Assembly (NCBI GenBank): GCA_033675265.1
Contig: JAUJYZ010001516.1
Coordinates: 62,001-126,000 of the forward strand
DNA length: 64,000 nt
Direction of reading: 5' to 3'
From: Actinostola sp. cb2023
Lineage: Eukaryota > Cnidaria > Anthozoa > Actiniaria > Actinostolidae
Shown here: in pieces, positions 1 through 9,245 of the stretch
Layout: each line of letters opens with the position of its first letter
Position numbering within the stretch: position 1 is the stretch's first letter
The notes under the pieces: generated by a model
Seen by the model: only the letters and a program-made list of their open reading frames with translations
What the model was told of the DNA's origin: nothing
The model's database searches: none
Made by a program: the position numbers and the translations under genes

Positions 1-1821
1 CTTCATTCCATAGTTCATAATCAATTGACTCTTCAGAGCACGTGCACGATAACAGTCTAAATTGACCAAAGCTTCTTTGTATCGCATGGTCATTAAGAGA
101 AAACATGTTAAAGTCTCATAGTAACGAATATATTTGTCAACAAATGCAATTTTGAACTTGTCATTTTTACCAAGAAAGTGAAACATCGTTTCAAAACACT
201 TGATGGCTTCTCTGACGCAATTTTCAGCAGTTTTTAATGCACCCCGTATAACGAAAACCTTGCCCATGCTATAATGACATTCACATTCAAAGAGCTTGTC
301 ATCTAATCCCTTTGAGTAGCAAAGGATCTCGTGATAAAGCCTTAAAGCAATATTGTGATTTCCTAACAGACAGTTCATCCTTGCTGTCTTCATTTTTATG
401 CGGTATTCGGGAACTTTTAGTTCCACTAGTTTTTTAGACACTTTTTCATAAACTGAAAGAGCACGACCGTACTCTCCCTGAGATTCAAACTTGAGTGCAA
501 CATCGAGTAGTTCGAATGGCTCTCCAACATTCTCACTGTTTTTAATCCATTCCCTAATTTCAGACAATTCAAGTCCCTTAATACCGACAGTGAAATGTAT
601 ATCGGACAAGGAAATCTTAAACTCCTTCACTGAATCGTCGTCTGCCAATTGTTCGGCAATTTCAAGACCTTCAGTGAGGTATGAGAGAGCTGTGTCATAC
701 TGGCACAAACCATTGTATGCCCTTCCTGTGATTAACTGAGCTCGAGACTCCACCTTTCTATCGCCACTTTCCTTTGCAGCTTCAATGCATTTGTTGGCAT
801 ATTGAATGGCATCATTGTACAGTTGCAGGTTCATCTTGTTGTTGGCTATTAAATGTAGCGACTTCATAATAAAGTTTTTGTCATCACTGTCCTGTGCAAT
901 ACTGTTGCACTGCATTGCACAGTTAATAGCTTCTTCGAATCGTTTCAATTTACAAAGTGCTTTTCCCATTACAAAATAAGCTTCCCCCTTATCACACTCT
1001 TTGCAAACTTCTATTGCTTTCTTGGAATAGAAAAGAGATTTTTCGAATTGCTCTAGTGAGAAATAGGCTTCTGCCAGCACCAGTGATACTTTTCCCACAA
1101 CAATAGCATCGTTAACATTCATTGCAATCTCAAAGCACTTCTCTCCATAAACTATTGCATCATCATACTTATTTAGATTGTATAATTCTAGTGCCAACAA
1201 ACATAAGGAATCCATTTCTGCAATTCTTGTATTTTGTGGGTCCAATTGTGCTAATTCAATGCAGCTTTTACAACACTTCACAGCCTCACTGGAATTTCCC
1301 AGTGTGTGATATGAATCCCCAAGATGACAGTATAATTCCACCTCAAAATTTCTGTAGCCTGCAGTTTTTGCAGCAATGTCAAGACACTTGTTGGCATGGA
1401 GAATTGCATACTCATGCTTTTCAAAGTGTCGATAGACTTCTATCAGCATTAAATGTGCTTGCATCTCTTCATCTTTGTCACCAAGTTCTTCTGCAAGTGT
1501 TATGCACATTTTACTAGCTTGGACTGCAACAGTGTAATTATTTTCCATTTTGTTGGAATTCAAGTATGAAACATTGTCAGTATTCTTTCCTAACATAATG
1601 ATTTGCAGCACTGTATAACAACAGCAATCCATAGCAAGTAGTTTGTCACCATAGTAGCTTGCCACTTCTAAGCATTCATTGTACAGACAAAGTAGTTGTT
1701 CAGGAGACAGTCCTAGGTCAATATGGCATCCAACTGCTACACAGAATGTTATAAATGGCTGGATAACAGCACTGTAGAAAATAGACTGTACGTGCCATGT
1801 GCAGTCAGTACTAGTGTCCAT
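1..1821 (-). CDS. TPR-CHAT protein, copy A (N-terminal 607 codons, runs off window)
   Basis: The reading frame opens at ATG 1821-1819 (protein begins MDTSTDC) and stays in register with copies B and C down to base 1, where it ends in the stretch NYGMK. I translated about half of it and saw no stop. It covers the N-terminus and the tetratricopeptide (TPR) superhelix, recognisable by repeated helix pairs with A/Y/F at TPR positions and Cys-rich loops (ANKCLD, GEKCFE type). The CHAT protease-like domain would lie left of the window. TPR arrays bind proteins and commonly hold a CHAT domain in check. No intron is evident. The start is chosen because all four copies share MDTSTD and the 5' flank. 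It could be intact or a pseudogene beyond the edge. Confidence 0.82.
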   Translation of the reverse strand, partial: MDTSTDCTWHVQSIFYSAVIQPFITFCVAVGCHIDLGLSPEQLLCLYNECLEVASYYGDKLLAMDCCCYTVLQIIMLGKNTDNVSYLNSNKMENNYTVAVQASKMCITLAEELGDKDEEMQAHLMLIEVYRHFEKHEYAILHANKCLDIAAKTAGYRNFEVELYCHLGDSYHTLGNSSEAVKCCKSCIELAQLDPQNTRIAEMDSLCLLALELYNLNKYDDAIVYGEKCFEIAMNVNDAIVVGKVSLVLAEAYFSLEQFEKSLFYSKKAIEVCKECDKGEAYFVMGKALCKLKRFEEAINCAMQCNSIAQDSDDKNFIMKSLHLIANNKMNLQLYNDAIQYANKCIEAAKESGDRKVESRAQLITGRAYNGLCQYDTALSYLTEGLEIAEQLADDDSVKEFKISLSDIHFTVGIKGLELSEIREWIKNSENVGEPFELLDVALKFESQGEYGRALSVYEKVSKKLVELKVPEYRIKMKTARMNCLLGNHNIALRLYHEILCYSKGLDDKLFECECHYSMGKVFVIRGALKTAENCVREAIKCFETMFHFLGKNDKFKIAFVDKYIRYYETLTCFLLMTMRYKEALVNLDCYRARALKSQLIMNYGMK

Positions 1822-2232
1822 TTTGAAACAAATACTATATTCCAGTACAGTACCAGAAATGACTGGTGATGTTGTTACTGTTTATCATCCCATCTTGTTC
1901 AAATACAGTTTCAGCAACTCATTGTTGGTCCAATCGCCAAACATTTGCTGTATTAAGGGAGAGCTTTATGAGATTGATGAATTGACCATCCATGGAAAAT
2001 AAGCTACATGTAATATGTACAGAATATATGGATGCACAGAGCTTTTGTTGTCATCCTTATATGGCCAACTGCTTCCTAAAATTAATGCCATTCCTCTGTA
2101 TAATTAAAAAGAAAATAGACTGTTAGATATCCAGCTGATGATGATATAATATGAATTGTACTTTTTCATATATTTTTATAATTTATTTGTATATTAGTAC
2201 TTTATTTAGTTAGTTCTTTATTTATTTAGTAA
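1822..2232 (-). promoter_or_regulatory. Conserved 5' flank of TPR-CHAT copy A
   Basis: About 410 bp upstream of the start codon is nearly the same as the flanks of copies B, C and D, so it was duplicated with the gene and probably holds the promoter and 5' UTR. I see no element I would name with confidence. The homology is interrupted at 2233-2556 by a MITE that the other three copies lack. Confidence 0.5.
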
Positions 2233-2236
2233 AATT

Positions 2237-2552
2237 GCCCTATACCACTATGACGTCAAATCAAAACAATCTATTGTTTAAACGCTAAGGATCATGGTCG
2301 CTAGAGGGGGACAAAACAGCAACAACACAAAGGATTTCCCAAATAAATTTATTTTACAGACGGTCTGAAAGCGATAAAAGTCACCAAACACAGTAAATAT
2401 TGTGGGAAAAGCATCGATGAACATAATATCTGGAAACTAGCCAATTTGAAATCTAGCGAACCTCAGCAGAGCAGATTTAGTTCAAATTTCTATTGTTCTT
2501 CACGATTCTGTCCCCCTCATAAATAAGCCGTTACGTCATAGTGGTATAGGGC
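2237..2552. mobile_element. MITE-1 copy 1 (316 bp), inserted in copy A flank
   Basis: Terminal inverted repeats begin GCCCTATACCACTATGACGT and end with its exact complement. AATT flanks both ends (2233-2236 and 2553-2556). The paralogous flanks of copies B, C and D carry a single AATT at this point and no insert, giving a natural empty site. AATT is palindromic, so the true target duplication could be shorter and the inverted repeat longer. It has no coding capacity and is non-autonomous. Confidence 0.85.
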
Positions 2553-2654
2553 AATTGTACTGTAATTTTGATTGCAATTGTAGCATTTTATCAGCACTTC
2601 CACTCGCGCGCTCCCAAGGAAGAATCAGAGAGATCTTGCTAGCAGGGAATTAAG

Positions 2655-2925
2655 CAGCCAACCTCTATTTAGCGGCCAGTGGTCAATATTCAAAAGAGTT
2701 CTTTAGCAATATTTTACACCTGTAGGCCAACCGACTGGCCAACCTCTATTTAGCGGCAAGTGGTCAATGTTCGAAAGAGTGCTTTAGCATTGTTTTACAC
2801 CTCTATTAAGCAGCCAACCTCTATTTAGCAACCAGTGGGCAATGTTCAAAAGAGTGCTTTAGCATTGTTTTACACTGACCTGTAGGCCAACCGACTGGCC
2901 AACCTCTATTTAGTGGATAACCGAA
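2655..2925. repeat. Degenerate tandem repeat, four ~80-bp units
   Basis: The phrase CCAACCTCTATTTAG recurs at about 2658, 2739, 2814 and 2899, with intervening text about fragments of ~80 bp (CAGTGG, CAATGTTC, AGAGTGCTTTAGCA). The units are diverged. No coding potential. Confidence 0.7.
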
Positions 2926-2999
2926 CAAATAAAATAATATAAATTCAACCAATCAGCAGATATAAATTTTCCCGCAAATAATTTAATACTTCAGCCTTA

Positions 3000-3385
3000 G
3001 GGGTGGATCAATTAACTTTTGAAGGGGAGGGGGTTGGGTGATTTGGTTCAGCATTATTATTTTTTTCGGACCCATAACACTCAATACATATTTTTTCTAT
3101 CATACCAATATAAATGTGCATGAATTTTTTTCCACATAAAACTTTATACTCTTCTAATAAATGAGCATTACATTTGTACATGTATGTTCAAGAGCTGCCT
3201 TCGCACTGAGAAGTTTTATAATATTTGTTGATTTATATAAAACAAAGCGCCATTAAACTTTCAATATTATGTTAGAGCTGAACGTAAAAACAACGTGATG
3301 GTGTTCCTTTGCCTCCTGCATGACTTCCTGGACACTGCTTTTCCTTGAGGCTATCATATGTCATCAGTTGTCCACATCTCTCATT
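3000..3385. other. Intergenic stretch, nothing recognised
   Basis: AT-rich sequence between the degenerate tandem repeat and the second MITE-1 copy. No ORF, repeat or motif that I can support. Confidence 0.5.
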
Positions 3386-3702
3386 GCCCTATATCACTAT
3401 GACGTCACATCAAAACAAAATCTATTGTTTAAACGCTAAGGATCATGGTCGCGAGAGGGGAACAAACAGCAACAACACAAAGGATTTCCCAAATAAATGT
3501 ATTTTACAGATGGTCTAAAAGTGATAAAAGTCACCAAACACAGTAAATATTGTGGGAAAAGTATTGATGAACATAATATCTGGAAACTAGCCAATTTGAA
3601 ATCAAGCGAACCTCAGCAGAGCAGATTTAGTTCAAATTTCTATTGTTCTTCACGATTCTGTCCCACTTATAAAAAAAGCCGTTACGTCATAATGGTATTG
3701 GC
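3386..3702. mobile_element. MITE-1 copy 2 (about 317 bp)
   Basis: It matches copy 1 along its length, including the internal GGATCATGGTCGCGAGAGGGG-like segment, and has degenerate inverted ends (GCCCTATATCACTATGACGT at left, ACGTCATAATGGTATTGGC at right). The target duplication is no longer clear. The short ORF across it is a translation of the element and not a gene. Confidence 0.75.
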
Positions 3703-3739
3703 ATATATTTTATTAGAGATTGAATTGTTTTTCTAAGAG

Positions 3740-4700
3740 TGATATATTGGGGGTCGGAGGAGATTGGAAAGAACCTAATTACATGTAATAATATCTGATC
3801 CCCCCTCAAAACAACTGATAAATTTCCCTGTACCCCCCGAATGTACAATAATATTTCACTACACCCCCCTCCCACTACCCCCAAATGACACTACACATTT
3901 TTGTGTGAAAACGTCTGGTACACGGTATAGTGAAATTTATTATTCTTATTCTAATGATACCCAAATGCTTTAAATTGCATCGAAAAGGATTCAAAATCAT
4001 TATGGCAAGACACTAGTTTTTCACAATAATTAATACATACCATAGCAGTCCCGTAGCAAGGGGAAAAGAGTTGTGGGGCACAATCTGACGACTGACAAAG
4101 GCGCAAGCTCATAATAGGGTGCGTGCACAGGGGATATTTCTGGGAATTTTTCTGGTTCGTTTTATTTTTTTTATTGAAGAAAAATATCATGACTTTCTAT
4201 TTTATATTTTAGCTAATCACATGCACAGGGGATTTTTCGGGAATTTTTCTTCTGTTCTACTTATTTTATACATCTTAGCAAATTTGATGAAGTTTTAGGC
4301 ATTAACCAAAATTAGTTCACAGAAAATTCGATTCGCTATTCCTAATTATTTCTCTATAAAGCGCCCACCCTCGATTAAGCACCCCTTGCATACCCTCAAA
4401 ATTTGAAATAAACGCCTCCCTTCACCCCCAAGATATATGGTACAATAAGAGATTACAGAATATGGTATACAACTTTAATTGCGTTTTATGACAAAGATAC
4501 GGCGTGTTCCTATATGTAGTACCATATTGAAGTTGTGTTTCCGAGATCAAATCACGTTTTGATATTAAGCGCCCCCCTCTCGATTAAGCGCCCTTCCTCA
4601 GTCGTTTAAGCGGGCCCCCTTGGCTACAAAATTTGAAATAAGCGCCCAGGGCACTTAATCGAGGAAATATGGTATACATACTGTCCCCCCTTGAATTTTG
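3740..4700. repeat. Mosaic of repeat fragments, incl. partial element A and GCGCCC-type motifs
   Basis: The part from about 3820 to 4110 resembles 28020-28330 (CCTGTACCCCCCGAATGTAC and following). The part from about 4116 to 4365 resembles the 3' half of element A (CACAGGGGATTTTTCGGGAA, TTCGATTCGCTATTCC). The part from about 4365 to 4670 is built of CTCGATTAAGCGCCC-type phrases related to the ends of the D elements. No gene is supported. Confidence 0.55.
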
Positions 4701-5148
4701 GGTTATGTACGGCCCTGGTCAAACAAGTAATTTATATTCCGTGATGAATCAAAATAATGAAATTAATTAATTAATTCAAAAGTTTGAGTTGCATAAAAAT
4801 TGTTGATTTTATAGTCATTTGTTGTTATGCCCTGACCCATTTCCTTCTAACTTTTGTTCATTCCACTACTAAATGGCAAATGAATTTAGCTGTGCGGTCA
4901 GTATTTGTACTAAATATTACTATTATATTTATTATAGAGAAATAATTAGGAATAGCGAATTCAAATTTGCTAAGATTTATAAAACAAGACGCTCAATGAG
5001 CGTACACTCGGGCATTATGACAAATTGAGAAGGAAAAGGAATCGTAAAAATCGTACTTCAAAACTTCATCAAAGCAAATAGGCCATCATCAACGCCACGG
5101 ACTAAGCAAGTTCAATGTACGAAATTCGGGGTTAACTCCGAGTCGAAC

Positions 5149-5584
5149 GTATAACACTTTTATGTTTCCAACTTGAAGGAAAGAAACGCTCCTCTCACAT
5201 ATGTCACACGCTGTGACTAAAGATTAAAGCCCATACTAGTTACTCGCTAGTTTAAATTCTCTCTCCTTTGCTTCGTTTGCTTCGCGATAAATACGCTAAA
5301 GTTACACCATACCAGAAGTACATAATAGACACAGGAGATACATACAGTACAATATCCGTGTAGCTAGGTTCCTCAGTGTTGTACTGTATGTATCTCCTGT
5401 GTCTATTATGTACTTCTGGTATGGTGTAACTTTAGCGTATTTATCGCGAAGCAAACGAAGCAAAGGAGAGAGAATTTAAACTAGCGAGTAACTAGTATGG
5501 GCTTTAATCTTTAATCACAGCGTGTGTGACATATGTGAGAGGAGCGTTTCTTTCCTTCAAGTTGGAAACATAAAAGTGTTATAC
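5149..5584. repeat. Near-perfect long palindrome (204/206-bp arms, 26-bp loop)
   Basis: The left arm 5149-5352 is the reverse complement of the right arm 5379-5584. I found only one mismatch (GTGACTAAAG against GTGATTAAAG) and one 2-bp indel (in the CACAC run). The spacer is 5353-5378. Such similar arms imply a recent inverted duplication or ongoing homogenisation. Transcripts would fold into a ~200-bp duplex. Confidence 0.9.
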
Positions 5585-6119
5585 TTAAAACTCTCTCTTT
5601 GATATAGAAAAATTCTATTTTTAACAGCATTAACACAATAAAAAATATAAACAGAATGTAAACAAGGATTGTCGACTTCATTTTCGCCTCAGATTTGCCG
5701 TGTTCTTCTTGATGCGATTTCAAAGTTGTTTTCTCACCTTTGGATTTGTCCATGTTGGAATCACACTTCTGAATCAGTACATCTGGCTTCAAGTAATTGT
5801 GGTATACATGCTTGGCTAGGCAGTACTCAGTTGAGTTCACATTTAAGTCAACATTAGAGTTCATTTGTATTATAGTTCTTGAGTTCATTTGATTTGCTTT
5901 TGATGAGTTCATGTAAAAGCCCTGTCGAAAACGCTCAACATCTTTTAGAGTGGGCCCACACGAATCGGCGTATGCGTTTGTATGTGAGAGCGTATTTAAG
6001 AGGAACTGATGGATGGCTTGCCTTGGATACAACATAATTTCTCTTCTGCACAGATCAACTGCTTCTTTCACTTCTAGTCGTCGAATACGATCACTTAGCA
6101 CTATCAGTATCTGCCCTGA
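5511..6119 (-). CDS. Hypothetical single-pass membrane protein fragment or exon
   Basis: I do not recognise this product. The frame is open from at least 6119 to the stop at 5511, and there is no ATG at its 5' end. A possible splice acceptor (CTCAG) lies near 6116, so it may be an internal or last exon. The first ~60 residues are charged and helical (SDRIRRLEVKEAVDLCRREI). The middle is polar and rich in Asn/Ser/Lys. Near the C-terminus one strongly hydrophobic stretch (VYILFIFFIVLMLLKIEFF) is a likely membrane span. The last ~25 residues are encoded by the right arm of the palindrome, so the true end may differ. It may equally be non-coding. Confidence 0.3.
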   Translation of the reverse strand, partial: SGQILIVLSDRIRRLEVKEAVDLCRREIMLYPRQAIHQFLLNTLSHTNAYADSCGPTLKDVERFRQGFYMNSSKANQMNSRTIIQMNSNVDLNVNSTEYCLAKHVYHNYLKPDVLIQKCDSNMDKSKGEKTTLKSHQEEHGKSEAKMKSTILVYILFIFFIVLMLLKIEFFYIKERVLSITLLCFQLEGKKRSSHICHTRCD

Positions 6120-7019
6120 GCGAACAATACTTCTATTTTACATGTTTGTGGCGCCATGAATATAGGCTATTAAAACTACTTTGGCATGACTCCAAATTTC
6201 GGACATTGACCTTGTTTAGCTTTGCTTTAATTGATGAAGTTTTGAAGTATGATTTCTACGATTTCTTTTCCTTCTGAATTTTTCAAACGTCGAATCGAAT
6301 AAACATCCATCATTATAAATCTGAGAAATGTGTTTCGTTTTATTGCCGGATACTTTTTAAACGGTTATTCACGGCGCGTGACGACAGTCAGGCAGCAAGC
6401 AAAGCGATATTAGCTATCTAAACAAAATCTACTGAAAAATCAAACCCTTGCTCTCTAGCTTCAGAGACATAATACGAAGCTGCTCAGTAACGGATTATTA
6501 ACGACATGCTGCTTTCAAAACTAAGATTCATAATCTACTTGAGTACTGTGTGTCGTTTGTCTTTTCTTATCTGCTGAGTAATCTTGAAACTCGATACGAT
6601 TAAATACGTCGCATACTTTCGTCATTCTTGAGCCGAACAAAACTACTACTACTACCGAAATTCGCATTTTATAACTCGGGCTTCCTTCGGAAGAGCCCGA
6701 GTAATTAAGATACTAGTAATTAATATTTAGTACAAATGCTTACTACACAGCTAACGGCATTTGCCATTTAGTTGTGGAATGAACAAAAGTTAGAAGGAAA
6801 TTGGTCAGGGCATAACAACAAATGACTATAAAATTATCAATGCAACTCAAACTTTTGAATTAATTAATTAATTTCATCAGCATTTTGATTCATCACGGAA
6901 TATAAATTACTTGTTTGACCAGGGTGTACATAACACAAAATTCAAGGGGGGCAGTACGTATCCCGTATTTCCTCGATTAACACCCAAATTTGTGACCAGG
7001 GGGGTGCTTAAACGAGGGT

Positions 7020-7430
7020 GGGGGGGTACTCCAGAAAATTTAGGATAGGGGTGTGCCCCCGGGTTGTCGAAATCCTTACCCTATTTCTAAAAGGATGAAG
7101 AATTGGAAAATTCATACCCTTTACAAGGATTTGTAACTGAAATATAGACCCAATTTAAGGAAAAAGTTAATAGTATTCCTTTGGAAATCGCTAATATCAG
7201 AAGTACACACGCCGGCTGTTATGCTAAGCGGATTTTTTAGTCAAAATAAAAAAAGTGTATAATGATACTCTATTCAAATACTAAACAAATTAAAGATCAA
7301 ATATTTTATTTTATGGTGAAAAATGATAATATGGTACCCAATTTAAGGATCTGGGGGTTCAAAAACCATACCCTATTGGTACCTATATACGTGTAGCATA
7401 TATATGGGAGTACCTGCCACCTCCCCCCCC
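7020..7430. mobile_element. MITE of the GGTACTCC-ended family
   Basis: It starts GGGGGGTACTCC and ends GGGAGTACC beside a C homopolymer. The inside contains phrases such as ATAGGGGTGTGCCCC and CCATACCCTAT that recur in a second copy at 19600-19820. Ends and target duplication are unclear because they run into G/C tracts. Confidence 0.5.
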
Positions 7431-7499
7431 CCCCGGTATTTTTGATCCAACCTCCCACTCCTCCCCCCTCAAAAGCCCCCCACACTCCTCAATAGACCC

Positions 7500-8490
7500 C
7501 GGCCCCTCAGGGAACAAGGGTGAGTGGTCCTCAATGAAAGTTTGTGAGAAAAAAAGACTAAGTAACTTTGCGAATTCGTTATTGAAGTGAGCTAAAAGTA
7601 AGCATAATTTTGAATTTGAAACAATGAAACAAATTTGGTTTCAATTCCATGTTACATCTCCCGCTGAGTAGAAGTACATATTTGTAGCCATGCAGAGCCA
7701 GAGGAATGCTTAGATAATATAAACTCCTATAATTCCAACACTTTAAAGGTAAACATGAGCTAAAGACAATTCCTACGAACCTTAATTTTCAGACCAGAGA
7801 AGCATTTCTGTCCGAGAATTCTTAAAATCTGCACCGAAGGTTGATGACTTTGTGTTGCTTCGCTCGAGTGACAGACCAGAATTTCCCCCCAAAAGACATA
7901 AACGCCTTCAACAAAATCTATTATACTTGTATTGTCTTGGACGTGATACCAGCTGAACGTGGATTAAGCCATCATTTTGGTTGTTTTGTCGAAGATCGAA
8001 CTTCTGCAGAACAAATCCTAAACGAAGACGGAAGTGCTAACTTGCAAATCTTGATGGGGTCTAAACTGGGCTCTGATTGGATGTCTTAAAATAGGCTTAA
8101 ATGACGTCAACCGATGTGGCCAATCACGTGCACAGGGGATATTTCTGGGAATTTTTCTGGTTTGTTTTAATTTTTTATTGAAGAAAAATATCATGACTTT
8201 GTATTTTATATTTACGCTAATCACATGTACAGGGGATTTTTCGGGAATATTTCTTCTGTTCTACTTATTTTATAAACTCAGCAAATTTGATGAAGTTTTA
8301 GTCATTCACAAAAATTAGTTCACAGAAAATTCGATTCGCTATTCCTAATTATTTCTCTATAATTAATATACTAGTAATATTTAGTACAAATACTGACTGC
8401 ACAGCTAAATTCATTTGCCATTTAGTAGTGGAATGAACAAAAGTTAGAAGGAAATGGGTCAGGGCATAACAACAAATGACTATAAAATCA
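7500..8490. repeat. Element A, copy 1 (~1 kb interspersed repeat)
   Basis: This ~1-kb unit contains, in order, the phrases CTTTGCGAATTCGTTATTGA, CATCTCCCGCTGAGTAGAAG, CCAACACTTTAAAGGTAAAC, GCAGAACAAATCCTAAACGA, GATTGGATGTCTTAAAATAG, CACAGGGGATATTTCTGGGA and GGTCAGGGCATAACAACAAA. Six copies occur in the window. It has no convincing ORF. The 82-residue ORF at 7841 is not conserved between copies. Confidence 0.75.
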
Positions 8491-8564
8491 ACAATGCCAG
8501 GAGAATTATGGGCTCCTGACAATGCAGGTATAAACTCTTGAATAAATATTATTTTGATTCATCA

Positions 8565-8845
8565 CAATGCAAGGGGGGACAGTACGTATATTTAAAAGCA
8601 AAAATAAAAATAGTACAGTTCTCAGTACTTTTTCGTAACTTTTTCGCCTTGTTAGGGGCGGGGGGGGGGGGGGGGGAGTAAGGGGGGTAAGGCGGGGTAA
8701 GGGGGGGGGGGGGATGTCCCCCATGCCCCTGTGCTGTGTACGGCCCTGTTGACAACATAAATACTGCAGCAGAATAAAACCAGCTTTTTACAACATGTTT
8801 CACTGAAGACCAGTAAATGATTTCCATCTTTAAATAAATATATAA
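8565..8845. repeat. Element B, copy 1, with long G tracts
   Basis: Sequence from GGGACAGTACGTATATTTAA to the phrase ACAACATGTTTCACTGAAGA recurs at 20915-21150, 45420-45690 and 61665-61870. In copies 1-3 the centre holds very long G runs (here about 8653-8714). In the fourth that segment is short and C-rich. Pro-rich reading frames on the minus strand are translations of the G tract. Confidence 0.65.
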
Positions 8846-8879
8846 TTATGACCAAACATTTCAAAATGCATTGCACTAC

Positions 8880-9245
8880 CACCCTTGGCTACGCCACTGA
8901 CTACATACCGTAGTGATCCCGGCTATAAGTGCTGGCCTTATATAACTTCGCAAGGGTTTTATGGTGGGCTTATAACCGGGGGGTCTTATAACCAGGGGAG
9001 GGGGGGGGGGGGGGGGGCTTATAAATGGGAGTTGGGAAAACGTCTGAAATCCGTTCTATTAAAAAAAACACCAATGTTTATAATCGTGACCATTTTAGTT
9101 AAATAGTGTTCATGCAACAATAACTGTAAAAGATTTAAAACTTGAATATGCTCAGGAAAAACTATAATATGAGCGGATTTTCAAGCAATAAGCTACCGTA
9201 TACTACTGGACTCCATCCTTGTTTCCTGTATATGGTACCCCGTGT
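8880..9245. repeat. CTTATAACCGGGGG-type repeat, left part
   Basis: It contains GGGCTTATAACCGGGG phrases and a G run (9000-9017). The same segment lies at 21300-21700 and 45800-46120. Its continuation is at 11677-11900, after element C, so element C was inserted into it. Confidence 0.6.

Larger units (their letters stand above)
4708..6945. repeat. Large nested inverted repeat region
   Basis: Sequence at about 4708-5075 recurs in reverse complement at about 6220-6940, with indels. Examples are the CCCTGACCCATTTCCTTCTAA stretch near 4830 against its complement near 6800, and the AATCGTAAAAATCGTACTTC stretch near 5040 against its complement near 6240. Between them lies a second, much better preserved hairpin (5149-5584) and one ORF. 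This could be a foldback transposon or an inverted duplication of element A 3' sequence. Confidence 0.65.

Noticed and set aside
8506..8882. Overlapping Pro-rich ORFs (also 20877-21125 and 45315-45626)
   Set aside because: They exist only because G homopolymers in element B translate as polyproline.
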